A stretch of 64,000 nucleotides of DNA from Channa striata (GCA_033026295.1 CM065170.1:16750040-16814039); one strand, 5' to 3'. Counted from the stretch's first letter, positions 21,485 to 34,216 are shown. Program-made: numbers and translations. Notes: a model not told the origin generated them from the letters alone.

Positions 21485-24400
21485 GCCGCCCCCAATCCAG
21501 CCATCTCTTTTGTCCTCTCCCTCCCCCTACGCAGGGCTCACCCGTTGCCCAGGAAACGGTCCCAATTGTGCTGTTAACAAAGGCAGCAGAGGCTTTCTTG
21601 CCTCCCTGGAGGTGGTCCCCTCCGCCCCGCACCCTGACCTCCTCGAACCCTTCTCTCCTCCCTCTTCCTTCTCCTCCTCTCTGGTGATGCATCACTTGTT
21701 GCCATGGCGTTGTGCTTGGAAATTTTAGGAATTGGAACAGCGACAGAAGCAAAAAAAAAGGGGGGAGAATGAGAGAGAGAAAATATTAGAGGAAAAGGGG
21801 CTGAAGCAGGGTGGGGGATGATGGGTAGAGAGGTGACTAAAAGAACAGATCAACACAGCCCAGTTGGCCATGGTGGGCTCCTTTGTCAGCGTCTTAGCAG
21901 ATGACTTGGAGCATTCATTAAACACTAATTACTGTAGCATTAGGAAGGTACACACAGCTGTACTTGGATGCACCTCATTTGACCGGGGTGTATAATTAAT
22001 TAATATCACAACTATTTTGATCTGATTCAGTGAATAAACTAAAAACTTGTGGAGGTGAAACTCAGGTTAAGGCTGTTTTCCTATTTTGCAGAGTTGAAGA
22101 TTTTGTCTTACAAGAATATACATCACAACACAAAATTACATCTTAAAAAAATAAGCAGATGTTTGCTCTCTACTGCAAAGTCCATAATAAAAAAAATATA
22201 TATATATAACCAGTATTTATCTCAGTATTTACTCTAAATTACTTATTTTATTTATTTACTTAGTTTTGGTTAGGGAGAGTTATTTTGTGTTTTTCATAGC
22301 TGATATTTGCCTTTTAATTAGATTAACAAATTTAATAAGCTGCAAAATAGTATTCGAGTACTATTACATATTATAACTTCTGCATCAGATCATTAGGACC
22401 TCTTATACAAGTCAAAGTAGTAAGTACTAGTGTAGATAAAACATTACTGATAGCTCCATTTGCCTTTAGCTGTTTTAGCCTCACACTCCTGGTATTGCTA
22501 ATGCGTGTTTACTGTTGCACAGTAATGTCTCACTGCCATGCTTAAAAAAATGCATTAGGATGCTGGCAACAAGAAATCTGTGCTCTATGTTTTAAATGAA
22601 TTAAATTTTAATTATTTATTGGTCTAATTTTCTAAAGCCATCAACTTTAATTGGTTAACCTGTTCTGACTCACAAGGGACTGTCATTGGGCAAGAGGTGG
22701 GGTACACCCCGGACAGGTCGCCAGTCTATCTTAACGCCACCACAGAGAGACATACACAGACAGACAACACACTCAAATTCACAATTCACATTTCTCTGGA
22801 CTGTGGGAGGAAACGGAAGCACAGCAAAGTCCACACTGAGGGCTGCCAGGCAGATTCGAACCACGGAACTTCAGCAGCACTACACACTCCTCCACCATGC
22901 TGCCATTTACAAAATCCATAACCTGAGAAGTGCACCTCCCAATTATTGAAGTGACATTTTCAGCAGATGTTTAACCAGTATGCAGCTTATAGTACAATCC
23001 ACAAATCCAGACTCTTGTTGTTGCACTATGAGGCAGCACAGTGGTGAAGTGGTTAGTGCTTTCATGGGTTTCCTCCTACCATCCAAAGACAAGTAAGGTT
23101 AATTGGTGACTCTAAATTGTAACATGTATGTGCAAATATGTATTTGTGCTCACTGACCATAAGGGTTTTTCTTTTAAAGTGCCTCTAGGTGTGAATGTGA
23201 GTATGAAAGAATGTGTGTCTGCCTCTCTGTGTTAGCCCTGAGACAGACTCAAGTCATGTCCAGCAGTTAAAATTATGCTTACCCCCCTCTGTGAATGGCC
23301 TTTTTAAGTAGTCCCAGAATCCTCTGCTGTAGATCCTCTGTGTGTGTGCAAATTGCTTTTTTTTAGAGTGGCATGTTTTTCCACATTTTCAGAGATCAAG
23401 AATCCCCTGGCAACTCCAATGAATATGTAATAACTTTAGCAGGAGGACTGAAGCTGAAATTACATTAGCATACTGCCCCCCAAGGCCTGGACCATTCGAC
23501 AGTGTTGTATATTACATGCTTAATTCTCCTTACACGGCCAGCTCTGACATGGAAAGCACCATGGCAAACCATTGGCCATTCATCGGACCAGTGGTTCCCC
23601 AGCTGTTTCCAGTGTGGCCATTGGCACAGAATCCCTGTGGAGAATGTAGAGGCTCCACTGTTAGTATCTGAAGGTGTTACTGGATGTGTGAGTAATGCAG
23701 CAACCAGCCTTATGTCCTATCTACCACCAGTTCAGTCCTGCCCACACTGGTTCACATGATGGTTTGGGTCATAAAGTGGCTGAATGGAGAAACTGAATGG
23801 CTGGAGGAGGGGTAAGGAGAATAGGAGATGTGTGAATGTAGTATCAAAATAGAAAAATCACAAGAATAGCGAATAGGAAGAGGATTTTCGTTGCCCTTAG
23901 TGTGTAATTTTGCCTTGTAGCCTATATATTTATTCAAGCATTTCCCACAGCATCTCAGTTTGTGGTACAGAACAGTGCAGTACATTTGTTCTATGGAGCA
24001 TGTCAGTGGCCTGCAGGAATCACAACAAAGTGAAAGAGCTGAAAATGTAAGATGACTTAAGAGGCATTAGGTCATGTTTGAGTGGCTACCCCACATTCAC
24101 AGGACAACACTGATGAAATAAAACCATGTACTGGCTACAAACCTCAAAGGGACTCACAGGGAATATAATCAGTACAGCAGCGCCTCTTTCTTAGGACTGG
24201 CAGGGTGGTGCGAAATTCAGGCTTTTCTGCTTTTCAGGAAAGGGCTAGAGTTGTTTCTCCAGAGACAGTCTCACAATATGTCCTTCCTTAGCCTTTACTC
24301 TCATTGTAATGTTGTTCTAGAACAATTGGATTTAAAGCTGTATCAGTCTGCCCATGCTGCTTAAATGTTGTATAGTATTTTACTACACAAGTATATTTTA

Positions 24401-27400
24401 TTTATTTCAAACTGTTGTTGCTTTAATATTTTGGGAATTCAACGTCTTGGTGAGTCTTTTAACAATTAGTTCAATTAGTTCCACAGAAAATGCATGTACA
24501 TTTTGGATATTAAAATAATTTTAGGTTAATGGAAACTTCTTTTAGCCCCAATTATTATATTTAACCGACAACAAATATTAAGTATAATAAGTATAATAAG
24601 TATTCACAAATGAAAGTAATTGTTATTCACAGAATTACTAATGGGTAATACAAGTACAGATTAAAATAGTTTTGTGACATTGGTCTGTAGGGTTGGATCC
24701 TATAGACGTTAAACTACATCAGGATACTTTACAGTATTTTTTGTGGGTAACAATATAAATGACAGTTTAACAATATTATAAATATATTATTATAATATAT
24801 TTTTAGCTATAGGCCAAACAAACACAATCAATTAAAAATAATATGCCTGGACATTAAAAAAATCTAAACAAAACCAACTAATTCATAAAAAAATAGGAAA
24901 AAAAAATATTTTGTTCAGAATCGTATCATCAGCATTAACAAAATTTTATAAGGGAAATTAATTATAAATACGCAGTAATATGATATGGCACAGCCCTAAA
25001 ACACAGCCTCTAAGCATCTAAAAGTAATTTGTTAAAGGAACAATTAGTTTACCTTAAAACTGTAATATCTTAGGATTAATTCAAGAGAAGTAATAAAGTA
25101 ATAAAGTAATAAAAAAGAAAAATAAACTTTATTGAGTGACATTTAACAATAACAGCTAATGGTGTCTGCAGTAGTTATGTCTTTATGCTTCATTCATTTT
25201 ATTTTTATTTTATTTATGGCTATAAGTATTTGTATTATATCATTGTAAAGTGGTGCCCAGTGAGATGTGATGACTCCATATTTGCAGAAATTGCCCAATT
25301 GACTGGTTGGTTGGTCTCAGTTATGACAGGCGTGTAAGTCACCTAAATGGATTCTCTGCATTTTAGAGGGCACATCAACACTGTGCTGAGTTGAGACTAA
25401 CACTGGAGATTCCAGATGTGATCATAAAACCTTGTCATTAGCCATCCATCCCTGATCCTTCATGGCTGTTTCATTATCGCTTCACGCCTTTTCCTCTTGC
25501 CAGAGAAGTGATATAAACGAGGCGATGACAAAAGCTACATGGATGCGGGTGCTTTGTGCTTTGAGGGCCAATCCTAACACCCAGTACAATCCTTTTTACA
25601 TAAAGACATCACATGTGGGTGGCAGACATGCATGCTCTCAGAAGAAGGATTCGTAGTGTTGTTGTAGACATATGGCGGGAACACACTGCAGTTGTCTGTT
25701 CCGATTTCATTGAGATTAAGGTAGAACATCAGAACAAAATCCTACATGCTGCAAGATGCTGCAGACAATTCAGTGTATTAAAAATTGGATTAAGAAGAGT
25801 CAACCGTGTTGCATGGTTTTTATCCAAATAGCCAAGGTTCAATGGGTATAACCAGTTATATAAAAGCAGGCCTGACGTTACATGCATTTTTTTGTGCATA
25901 CATCTGGGTGAGTAAAGAACACTTACACTTATTTTCTGTTTAAACTAACCAGCTGCTCTTCCTTTAACTCGATCAATGTTCCAGCTTTTGTATGCGGGGA
26001 AGGGCCTCATTAGTTCAACCATAGCTCTGTTAAAGTGATGTGATTGTCCTGTCCTTTATATTCCCTTTCCCTATATATTTATTCATCAGACATTCAGATT
26101 GAACATTGGATAAGTTCTGCTCACCCTGGGAAAGCAGAACAAATCATTTAACTTGTTTAAAACCAGTGACTTGTCCTCCTTCATACCAACCCCAGAGTCT
26201 GTCCTCTCCTCACCCCCCACTTTCCCTTCCCCCTCCCTGTCCCTGTCTGTCATTATTCAGACCTCTGTCTTTAAATTTTGGGGGAGGGCGGGTAACATGT
26301 GCCAGACTGAACTGGGTGTGGCTGGAGGCTTTTCTGTAACAAGCGTACGCACGCTAAATGGAGGTGTGTACGTAAAGTCACGCATAAAGAAACATGCAGC
26401 CTTTAAATACATGGTTTTGTATATATGCTTACTCACTAAGTCTATCACGCATGTGCACACACATACACACACAATTCCACATCTCTTTGGATTTTAACAG
26501 AGCATGCACCTTGCTCCTCCCTCACCTCTTGGCTCAATTTAAATGCGTGCATGGGTATGTTGGCATGTAAATAATACACTTCCTTGGTACTGTCTCGTAT
26601 CTAAGCAGTGTGTCAGCCAGTCACAGCGTGGTCCTCCCTGTAACACAAAAGCCCTGTCAGCAGAAGACGTCTGCGTGTGTGGTGGGGGTTGCCCAGCTTG
26701 TAGGGCTCCTCCTGAGTTTGAAGAGAGAGAAGAGATACACAAAGGGAGGGGAGCTGGAATTATTGAGGGGATTATTAGGAAAGAGGCCAGAGTCGTTTTT
26801 ATGGACTCGTCTCCAAAAACTGTTCACTGATCACTTTGTGCCTCCTTTTGGCCCACATGTTCAAGTTTGAGTACCTTTGTGGTACCTTTTTAAACTGTCA
26901 AATGAAGGAGTGCCATTGTTGGATGTTTAGTAAAAGTCTGTCTCTGCTTCTTTTTGTGTCCTAACCTGCAGCCGTTCCATCCCATGGTAAACCTACAGTG
27001 CTCTCCGGAGCTCAGGATGTTTCTCTGTGCTCTCTACACCCCAGTCTGCACCGAGTATGGACGGATGACTCTTCCCTGCCGTCGCCTGTGCCTGCAGGCC
27101 AAGAGTGACTGCTACAAATTAATGGACATGTTTGGTGTCAGCTGGCCAGAGGAGATGGACTGCAACAGGTTGGTAGCAGAGCAGTCATTGTATCAATCAA
27201 GAGTGAAAATGTTCCTGTGGACTTGTGTCAGTGTCAACAACCATGCTCCGTTAGTCATGAAATCGAATTTTCTGTCTGTGGGAGAAGTAATTGTGCACCA
27301 GGAGACCAACAGGCAAGTGAAAATACTTGTTTTGAGGAAAAAGATGGAAACAATCTGTACAGTAGGACTAGAGTTGAACTGCAAGGAGGTTTCACCAAAG

Positions 27401-30400
27401 CATATCCTGTCTTTTAAAATCTGTTGATGAATAACATTTGATAGCTTTGCTATCTATTCTACATAGATTTAAAAAAACAGGCTGGATTATTTATTACTTT
27501 TAATTATCTTAAACTTTATTGTTTTGCAGGTAATTGATTTGTCATCATCAGTTTATATCACCACCAAGACAGGACCAACATAGCAGTATCAGAAATGATT
27601 TTACCAAACACATGGCATTCAGATGTAACAAATAAAATAACAACAAATGTTTTACAAGAGAACAACCAAGACTGAATTTTAGATAACAATTTGCAAGCAT
27701 TTTTTAAAAAAATAACTGAGGGAGGACATGACCAAAACATGAGCATTGAGGTTAAAAGTGATAATTTTATCTTGGTAGGATTGTATCTCCTCTTGGTCTA
27801 AGATGCTGACTGAATACTGAAACATCATGGATTTACTGAAACAGCTGCATATAATGGCACCTTTTCACCTTTAAATTTTTTTGTGGCCATTCGTGATACT
27901 GGAGCAAGAATGCAGCCCAAAAAATATTTTTCCATTGACTATTATGATAAGAGACAGCTGTAAGTTTAGGTTTAATTTTTTCTCTAAATGAACTTTCGTG
28001 GAGGCTTTATGTCTGTAAACCATCCCCACAGCTCAGAAAAGTAATTTTCATTTTTAATATGTCATCACAATGTGAAGTCTGCGCATATAGAGGCGGCACA
28101 GAAAAACTAGTGGGCATGTGCCAGCCAAGCACTTTTCAGTCAAGTAACTAAGAGCCGTGTTTCCGTCTGGTATCCAGCTCTTATAATACATCCATTTGTA
28201 ACATTACTGGTTAGCAACCGACCCCTGTGGGGGCCCCACCATAAAAGGAGAGGAAGCACAACATTTCACAAAACATAACTGCTAACCAAAGAGTTTACAC
28301 AAAACTAAAACACGGTTTCTGCAAAGTTCCAGCATCAATTCCACCCAAAGAACCTATAGACCTAGAATGATCTAAGCTTTTAACAAACTACTCGTTTTGG
28401 CTGGGAAATGTACAGTGTCTATTTGGATTAGTGAAGAAATGACCTACAGTAACCCGGTGGTATAGAGAAGTCTCAGCTTTCCAATGGAAAGAATCGGTGC
28501 CAAAGTAAAGGAAATGACAGGTTTATGGCAGTAATTGTATTTAGGCATATTGGACTAGGATTCCAATAACTACTTGTACACCAAGCCAGAAATGAAATAA
28601 TAATAACTTACATAAGTGGTAATACGGTGTATATGGTGTGTGTGTGTGTGTGTGTGTATATATGCAAGCATAATAACACCTTTCCCCCCTCCAATTACAA
28701 TCATATTACATAATAGGACAGATCAGATTCACTCAAACCTGTCTGTCCAATCAGGGGTAAGCAATGTTATGCCTACCTGTTTTTTTTTAAATAAAATGTT
28801 GTCTATCCATAATCTGTAACCGCTTATCCTGCATGGGGTTGTGAGAGGGGCCGTAGCCCATCCCAGCTGTCATTGGGCGAGAGGTGGGGCACATCCTGGA
28901 CGGGTCACCAGTCTGTCTCAGGGCCAACTCACATTTACACCAGGGAGATAAAATGTTGGGGTTTGTGAAATGCTGTTGTTTTGAACCTACAGCTCACTGC
29001 ACACGTCCCCTGTCTTTCTCATTTCACAAAACATGTTTTTAGGGGCCTGACAAAGCATCAAAACTGTAATTTGAGTAGAAAATAATCTCTTTCAGGCCAG
29101 TTTCAAGTCTCGAGGCCTGCTAGTATAATTTCATAATGTTCTTCACTAGTCATCAGTCATCCTGCCTCCGCCTCCTTCCAGGTTCCCAGATTGTGACGAG
29201 TCCTATCCACGCCCTGTAGACCTCCGGTCCGGCTCAGACGCAACTGAATCTCCAATATCTGTCCAGAGAGACTACGGCTTCTGGTGTCCAAGAGAGCTCA
29301 AAATCGACCCAGAGCTCGGCTACTCCTTCATGGGCATCAGGGACTGCTCGCCCCCCTGTCCCAACATGTACTTCACACGTGAGGAGCTGACATTTGCTCG
29401 CTACTTCATTGGGGTGGTGTCCATCGTCTGCCTGTCCGCCACTCTCTTCACCTTTCTGACTTTCCTCATTGACGTGTCACGCTTCCGCTACCCAGAGCGC
29501 CCCATTATATTTTATGCCGTGTGCTACATGATGGTGTCCCTGGTGTTCTTCCTGGGGTTCCTGTTGGAGGACAAAGTTTCCTGTAATGCAGCAAGTCCAG
29601 GGAGGTTTAGGGCTTCAACAGTGACACAAGGCTCCCATAACAAGGTCAATAAATCTACACTTTGTGTTGCTTTTCCTGGTTTCTGCTCCCTAAAGGTTGA
29701 ACGTAATTCTTCAGCTTGCTTTTGGTTTTCGTCCTTCCTAGGCCTGCACTCTCCTCTTCATGGTGCTGTATTTCTTCACCATGGCGGGTAGCGTGTGGTG
29801 GGTCATTCTGACAATCACCTGGTTCCTGGCTGCTGTTCCCAAGTGGGGCAGTGAGGCTATCGAGAAGAAGGCCCTCCTTTTCCATGCCTGTGCCTGGGGC
29901 ATCCCCGGAGTCCTCACCGTCACCTTGCTTGCCATGAACAAAATTGAGGGAGACGGTGTCAGTGGTGTTTGCTTTGTGGGGCTCTACAACCTGATGGCAC
30001 TGCGTTGGTTCTTGCTGGTCCCACTAGGACTGGATGTAGTGGTGAGGGAAAGTTTTTGAAATACAGATGGCACATAACAGTCAAACCCAATATGTTTATC
30101 CACAGATACGAAAGGCAAATTCTGACATGTAGTGACCTCACTTCCTTCTCTCTCACATCAACCTAGGTGGGTGTGGCACTGCTGCTGGCAGGGATTGCAG
30201 CACTTAACCGGGTCCGCATGGAGATCCCCCTGGAGAAGGAGAACCAGGAGAAACTGGTGAAGTTCATGATTCGCATAGGCGTGTTCTCTGTGCTCTACCT
30301 GGTTCCTCTGCTGACCGTTCTGGGCTGCTACTTGTACGAGAGCAGCTACAGAACCATCTGGGAGACAACCTGGGTCCAGGAGAAGTGCAGAGACTACCAC

Positions 30401-33400
30401 ATCCCCTGCCCCTACCAGGTATTATACAAGAGTCTGGTATCCTACTATATTCTGATCTTTATTGCTGATCCCCTGTTTAATTTGGTATTTCGATGAAAAA
30501 CGTATTTATTGTTGGACTGTAGGCTTTTCTGCAAGTACATTTGCTGTCACCTGGTTGCATTATATTCCATAAAACAAACGTGTAAAGATGGGTTCCAAGA
30601 TTTCTCCATAATAATTCAGAAACTCAACACGAACCCTTGGTCCAGGCTTAGTGTGCCAGATCATGTTGAAGCTACTGATAGTAGCTGTGGTACTAAACTT
30701 CCACCTGGGAGGAGCTATGAGCTGGGAGACAGTGTATTCAGTGAGACAGCACACACTGATCTCCCAAAAAAGACCATCAAATCCGAGTATATAGACTGAG
30801 TCATGGTCCAGCTGCTGGGCCCAGTTTAAGTGAGTGATGTTGTTTGGCACTGAAAAACATATGAACAGGGATGTTTAAGTAGCACATCAGCAGGCCTGGG
30901 GTATGAGTAAAACATTCAGAGTTTATTATATTAACCTTTAAAATATTAAGAACAGTGAAAACAAGCTCCTGGGAAATCGACCAAATTTAAACTAGGAGAA
31001 CAAAAAACCCATAACAGACGTGGCGTTTTTGTTCATACCTAAGTGGATCACACAGAGCAGCAGCAACATCCACTGGTACACAAGCAAACACACACACACA
31101 TATTGCAGCTCATTTAATAGAGCTGTTAATAATTTAAACAACTTGCTCTCCCTGTTCTTTGTTCCTTTCAGTCAGGTACTGTAACACCTCCTATGTGAGC
31201 AGATGCCGTTGCAGATTGAGTTAAACTGTCGTGGGGTGTTTATACAAAGAAAGAGTGTTGCATATGTGCAGATCTGCAGACTGTCTCCCCTGTTCACGGA
31301 CTTTTAGTCAGGTCCTGGCTCGTGAGGGATTCTCTAACGGTAGTACCACACACGAGTTGCTGTCTCAAAAATCTTTGTGGGTAGTGTTCACAGCTTACTC
31401 TGCATGTCAGACACTGTTGAAACAGAAGCAGGAGCAATAAGACCACATGCACTTTGCTAATGTGTCATAAACTGAGCATTGTCCAATGGGATCAGTGGAA
31501 TCTAGCTGCTTCCCTTCATAGTTACAGCAGAGCTAAACACAAGCGGGACAGCTGAATGCTGTCTCACGCAAGCACACTTCTCTGTGGAAAATGACAAAAA
31601 TCTAATTTAGCACCACAGCCCCCACCCCACAGTGTTCACGAAAGCACACACACCCTTAACAAGCATCACTAGATGGTTTCACTCGTTTTAAAAGCCGTCC
31701 CTGAGGCTTGGACTTCAACTCTGCTCTACTACTTTTAAATGATGCTCGACCTTTCTCTCCACAGCGCACACACACACACACACACAAACACTGCTCTGCT
31801 ATTACAGTGATAGACATGAGAAATGATGAGAATGGGCAAATGAGCAAGAGACTGAGGCTGAGTTTAGTCTTTCAACATGGAAGGATTATGAAAGAATGAG
31901 CCCACATCTTTTCTTTTTGGTCATTTTAAAATTGAACGTGGTGATTGTCTATTTTTAGTTGTTTTGTGACAGTTTGTTTCTAACACTTGATTTTTCTGTC
32001 TGTTTTTGGTAAATGTGTTTCTCATGTTGATAATTTCAGGTCATTACTCGTTTTGGGTCATTTTGCATCTTTTTGTGCTTGCTGCACGTCTCTTTACGGC
32101 CATTTAGTGTCTTGAAATGGAGCTTGTTCATTAATCTATTCATGCCTAAAGCAAATCTGAGGTCTGGCTAGTTTAAGCTGCATCTCACACAGAGCTGGAT
32201 GCTGGACGCTGGAGCTTTAAGCTGCTGTGTAGATGCAGCAGAAGGTCTGACAAACAGCCTGTAATGAGGATGTGAGTTGGACCTGTTCACTCCCTTATCT
32301 CTCTGCTGTAATGAGTGTATCTGTGCATCGCTGAGCTTCGGGGCTTGCTGACTGTCCTGCTCATAATGAGGCCATCATGACTACATCTGTGTGTGTGTGT
32401 GTGTGTGTGTAATAGAAAAGGAGAAGAGATGGGATGAGAGTTTTCTGTGTGGTTCACTGCCTGCCAGCTGTAGTACTGTTGCTATGGCAGAAAGCAGTAG
32501 GGACAGAACTGTTGACTAGCCTACAGTAGAGTGCACAGGGTTCGACTTGGTAACGTTCTGTGGACCGTGTCCATACCTGTGGGGTTAACTGCAAACGAGA
32601 CATGTAGAATAAATGTTGTCTGTGTAAGGACGATAAAGCTGCAGACAACAGGGGGAGGGTGTTGCCTTGTAGTCCGCCATGATTCCGTTCTCCTCTGCTC
32701 GCTCTTTCTCACTCACTCACACACAAACACACCCTCAGGACACATGTGGGTGTGTTAGCTGTAAGATCCTTGCCTGTTCTGTTTCTCTGCTCCAGCTCTT
32801 CCTCCCACGTTTTCCAAACATTCAGGGATGGATGTGGGTTTTTTTTTTACTTCACCACCATCTTCTGTGTGTGCAGGTGGAGAGTACAAGTCACCCTGAC
32901 CTGGTGGTGTTCCTGATCAAGTACCTGATGATGCTGATTGTAGGAATCCCCTCAGTGTTCTGGGTGGGCAGTAAGAAGACCTGCTTTGAGTGGGCCAGCT
33001 TCTTCCACGGCAAGAGACGCAAAAAGTATGTACTTCAGACTGCAGCTAACAGGCTTCACTGGGGTCTCCAGTATTATCACTGCATTTCTTTGTAGTAAAA
33101 GTATCGTGAAGAGTAAAGAAGACAAACAGGTTTTCATTTGGAAAGAAAAAGTAAAAGAATTATTAACATGCATGTAAATTTGTCTTTCGGTAAATTAAAT
33201 TTCATGTCAAAGGCTTGAACTGGTGTCAGGAACACAAAACAACCCAATAACATGCAAATTAAAACCTGTTAACGGTAGCAGTATGGTTAAATGCTGAGAT
33301 CCCCGAGCTTTCTTGATTTCAAGGTGAGTTTGACTCTAGTTTGGTAGTTGCAGTATTGTTACTGTGTGATTGTGACAGGGTGTGTGTGTTGTGTGTGTAG

Positions 33401-34216
33401 ATGTGTGGCTTGTTGGTGAACACAGGCCCTTCTCTGCGCTCACTCCCCTCCCCTCCAAACTCAGAGCATTAACCCCCTCTCCCACCGCCTGCTCCACACA
33501 CTCCTCCATCCTCTTTTACCACACCCACATCCCCTCTACCACTCCCCTCTCTGTCCCCACCCTCCTACGAATATCCCTGCCCTCACTCCCTTCCTCCTCC
33601 TCCTCCTCCCCCGGCTGCAGTGCAATGGTCAACGAGAGCAGACAGGTGCTCCAGGAGCCAGATTTCACCCAGCTGCTCCTCAGGGACCCCAACACTCCTA
33701 TCGTTAGGAAGTCAAGGGGCACATCCACTCAGGGGACCTCCACCCATGCGTCGTCTACACACCTTGCCATGCTGGATGAGCCGCCCAGTGCCAGCACCAG
33801 CCGGGCCGGCTCAGTACGCAGCGCACGCTCGAAGATGAGCAGTTACCATGGCAGCCTACACCGCTCTAGAGATGGCAGGTGGGTCTTTTGCTTTTTACTT
33901 CACTTTACAGACCCCCTCCTCGTCTCAGACTGAGCTTTGTGTACCCTCCCATCTCAGATACACAGCCTCCAGTTTCCGGGCTGCAGATGACCGCTTGCCC
34001 TACGGCAGCATGCCTCGCCTCAACGACCAGTCGCAGTCCCGGCACTGCAGCACTAACCGTCTGGACACCCTGTCACCGCACGGCTCTGCCCTGCGACTAG
34101 AGAACCAGTCCCGGCATAGCAGCATCAGGGACCTGAGCGGTGCCACCCAAGCTATTCTCGGTGTCCGTGGAAATGGGATTCACAAAGTCCTGGAAGACGA
34201 TGGAACTCTAGCTTAA
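15504..34216 (+). CDS. fzd3: Frizzled-3 Wnt receptor, complete
   Basis: Class F seven-transmembrane receptor acting with CELSR/VANGL proteins in planar cell polarity and axon guidance at the plasma membrane. Exons: 15504-15704, 26972-27168, 29182-29644, 29742-30041, 30167-30418, 32877-33025, 33621-33878, 33958-34216. They total 2079 nt, phases closing, 692 aa (human is 666). The signal peptide is residues 1 to about 24. A Cys-rich domain with ten cysteines follows (about 31-137). TM1 begins near residue 208, and the KTCFEW form of the KTxxxW Dishevelled-binding motif is at 505-510 after TM7. The cytoplasmic tail contains VNESRQVLQEPDF, RDPNTPI, GTSTQGTSTHASSTHLAM and SYHGSLHRSRDGR. The C-terminus EDDGTLA resembles the family end EEDGTSA. 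The start is the ATG directly before the hydrophobic leader. FZD6 is the nearest alternative but fits the tail poorly. The duplicate (a or b) is not determined. Confidence 0.96.
20285..20306. repeat. GT/TA dinucleotide run
   Basis: GTGTGTATATATATATATAT-type run in the fzd3 intron. A similar TATATATATTTGGCAG segment shortly downstream (20321-20335) is complementary to TCTGCCAAATA and gives local hairpin potential. Confidence 0.6.
21331..21360. repeat. (GT)15 microsatellite
   Basis: Fifteen uninterrupted GT units in fzd3 intron 1, about 90 bp before a TC array. Likely length-polymorphic. Confidence 0.95.
21451..21478. repeat. (TC)14 microsatellite
   Basis: Fourteen uninterrupted TC units, followed by a pyrimidine-rich stretch, in fzd3 intron 1. 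Confidence 0.95.
21544..21711 (+). promoter_or_regulatory. candidate intronic element with two RFX X-box-like motifs
   Basis: GTTGCCCAGGAAAC at 21544-21557 fits the RFX X-box pattern GTNRCC-N(0-3)-RGYAAC with one deviation. A second half-palindromic match, GTTGCCATGGCGTT, is at 21698-21711. A perfect 12-bp palindrome GTGATGCATCAC (21684-21695) lies just before the second motif. The block is GC-richer than its flanks and non-coding. Function is an inference. Confidence 0.35.
22676..22885 (-). mobile_element. fish SINE/LINE-tail-type repeat fragment
   Basis: Contains TCATTGGGCAAGAGGTGGGG, TACACCCCGGACAGGTCGCC and TGGACTGTGGGAGGAAACGG, segments of a very common teleost interspersed repeat known to me from many fish genomes. 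It runs opposite in orientation to the copy at 23029. It is decayed and non-coding; the family name is not assigned. Confidence 0.7.
23029..23250 (+). mobile_element. fish SINE-type repeat with tRNA-like head
   Basis: Begins with a GGCAGCACAGTGGTGAAGTG segment followed by GTTAGTGC, typical of the tRNA-related head. It continues through CATCCAAAGACAAGTAAGG, TTAATTGGTGACTCTAAATT and TAGGTGTGAATGTGAGTATG, the standard order of a common teleost SINE. The region between head and body is deleted relative to full-length copies. Confidence 0.75.
28635..28658. repeat. (GT)n microsatellite
   Basis: Eleven to twelve GT units running into TATATAT, in the fzd3 intron between exons 27168 and 29182. Confidence 0.85.
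28800..28950 (+). mobile_element. fish interspersed repeat fragment (SINE/LINE tail type)
   Basis: Reads TCCATAATCTGTAACCGCTT, ATCC, then CCCATCCCAGCTGTCATTGG and GCGAGAGGTGGGG with GGACGGGTCACCAGTC. This is the same family tail as at 22676 but with the 5' part preserved. It lies in a fzd3 intron. Confidence 0.75.
32391..32410. repeat. (GT)10 microsatellite
   Basis: Ten GT units in the fzd3 intron between exons 30418 and 32877. That 2.46-kb intron shows no coding exon. Confidence 0.85.
33425..33620 (+). other. fzd3: extended C/T-rich tract before fzd3 tail exon
   Basis: Nearly 200 nt dominated by CCCTC/CTCCTC pyrimidines and ending in GGCTGCAG|TGCAATG, the acceptor of exon 33621. It is much longer than a normal polypyrimidine tract. 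Confidence 0.7.

Larger units (their letters stand above)
15705..26971 (+). other. fzd3: 11.3-kb first coding intron of fzd3
   Basis: Bounded by GAG|GTACAG and CCTGCAG. No coding exon was recognised on either strand. It holds a (GT)15 and a (TC)14 array, an inverted pair of fish repeat fragments (22676-22885 and 23029-23250), and a GC-richer block at about 21540-21720 with two X-box-like motifs. Another GC-richer block at about 19620-19760 is unassigned. The remainder is AT-rich and shows nothing recognisable. Long first introns of developmental receptors often hold enhancers. Confidence 0.8.

Noticed and set aside
21315..21728. 137-codon plus-strand open frame with Val/Cys and Ser/Leu runs
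   Set aside because: Translation of GT and TC microsatellites followed by a non-coding GC-richer block.
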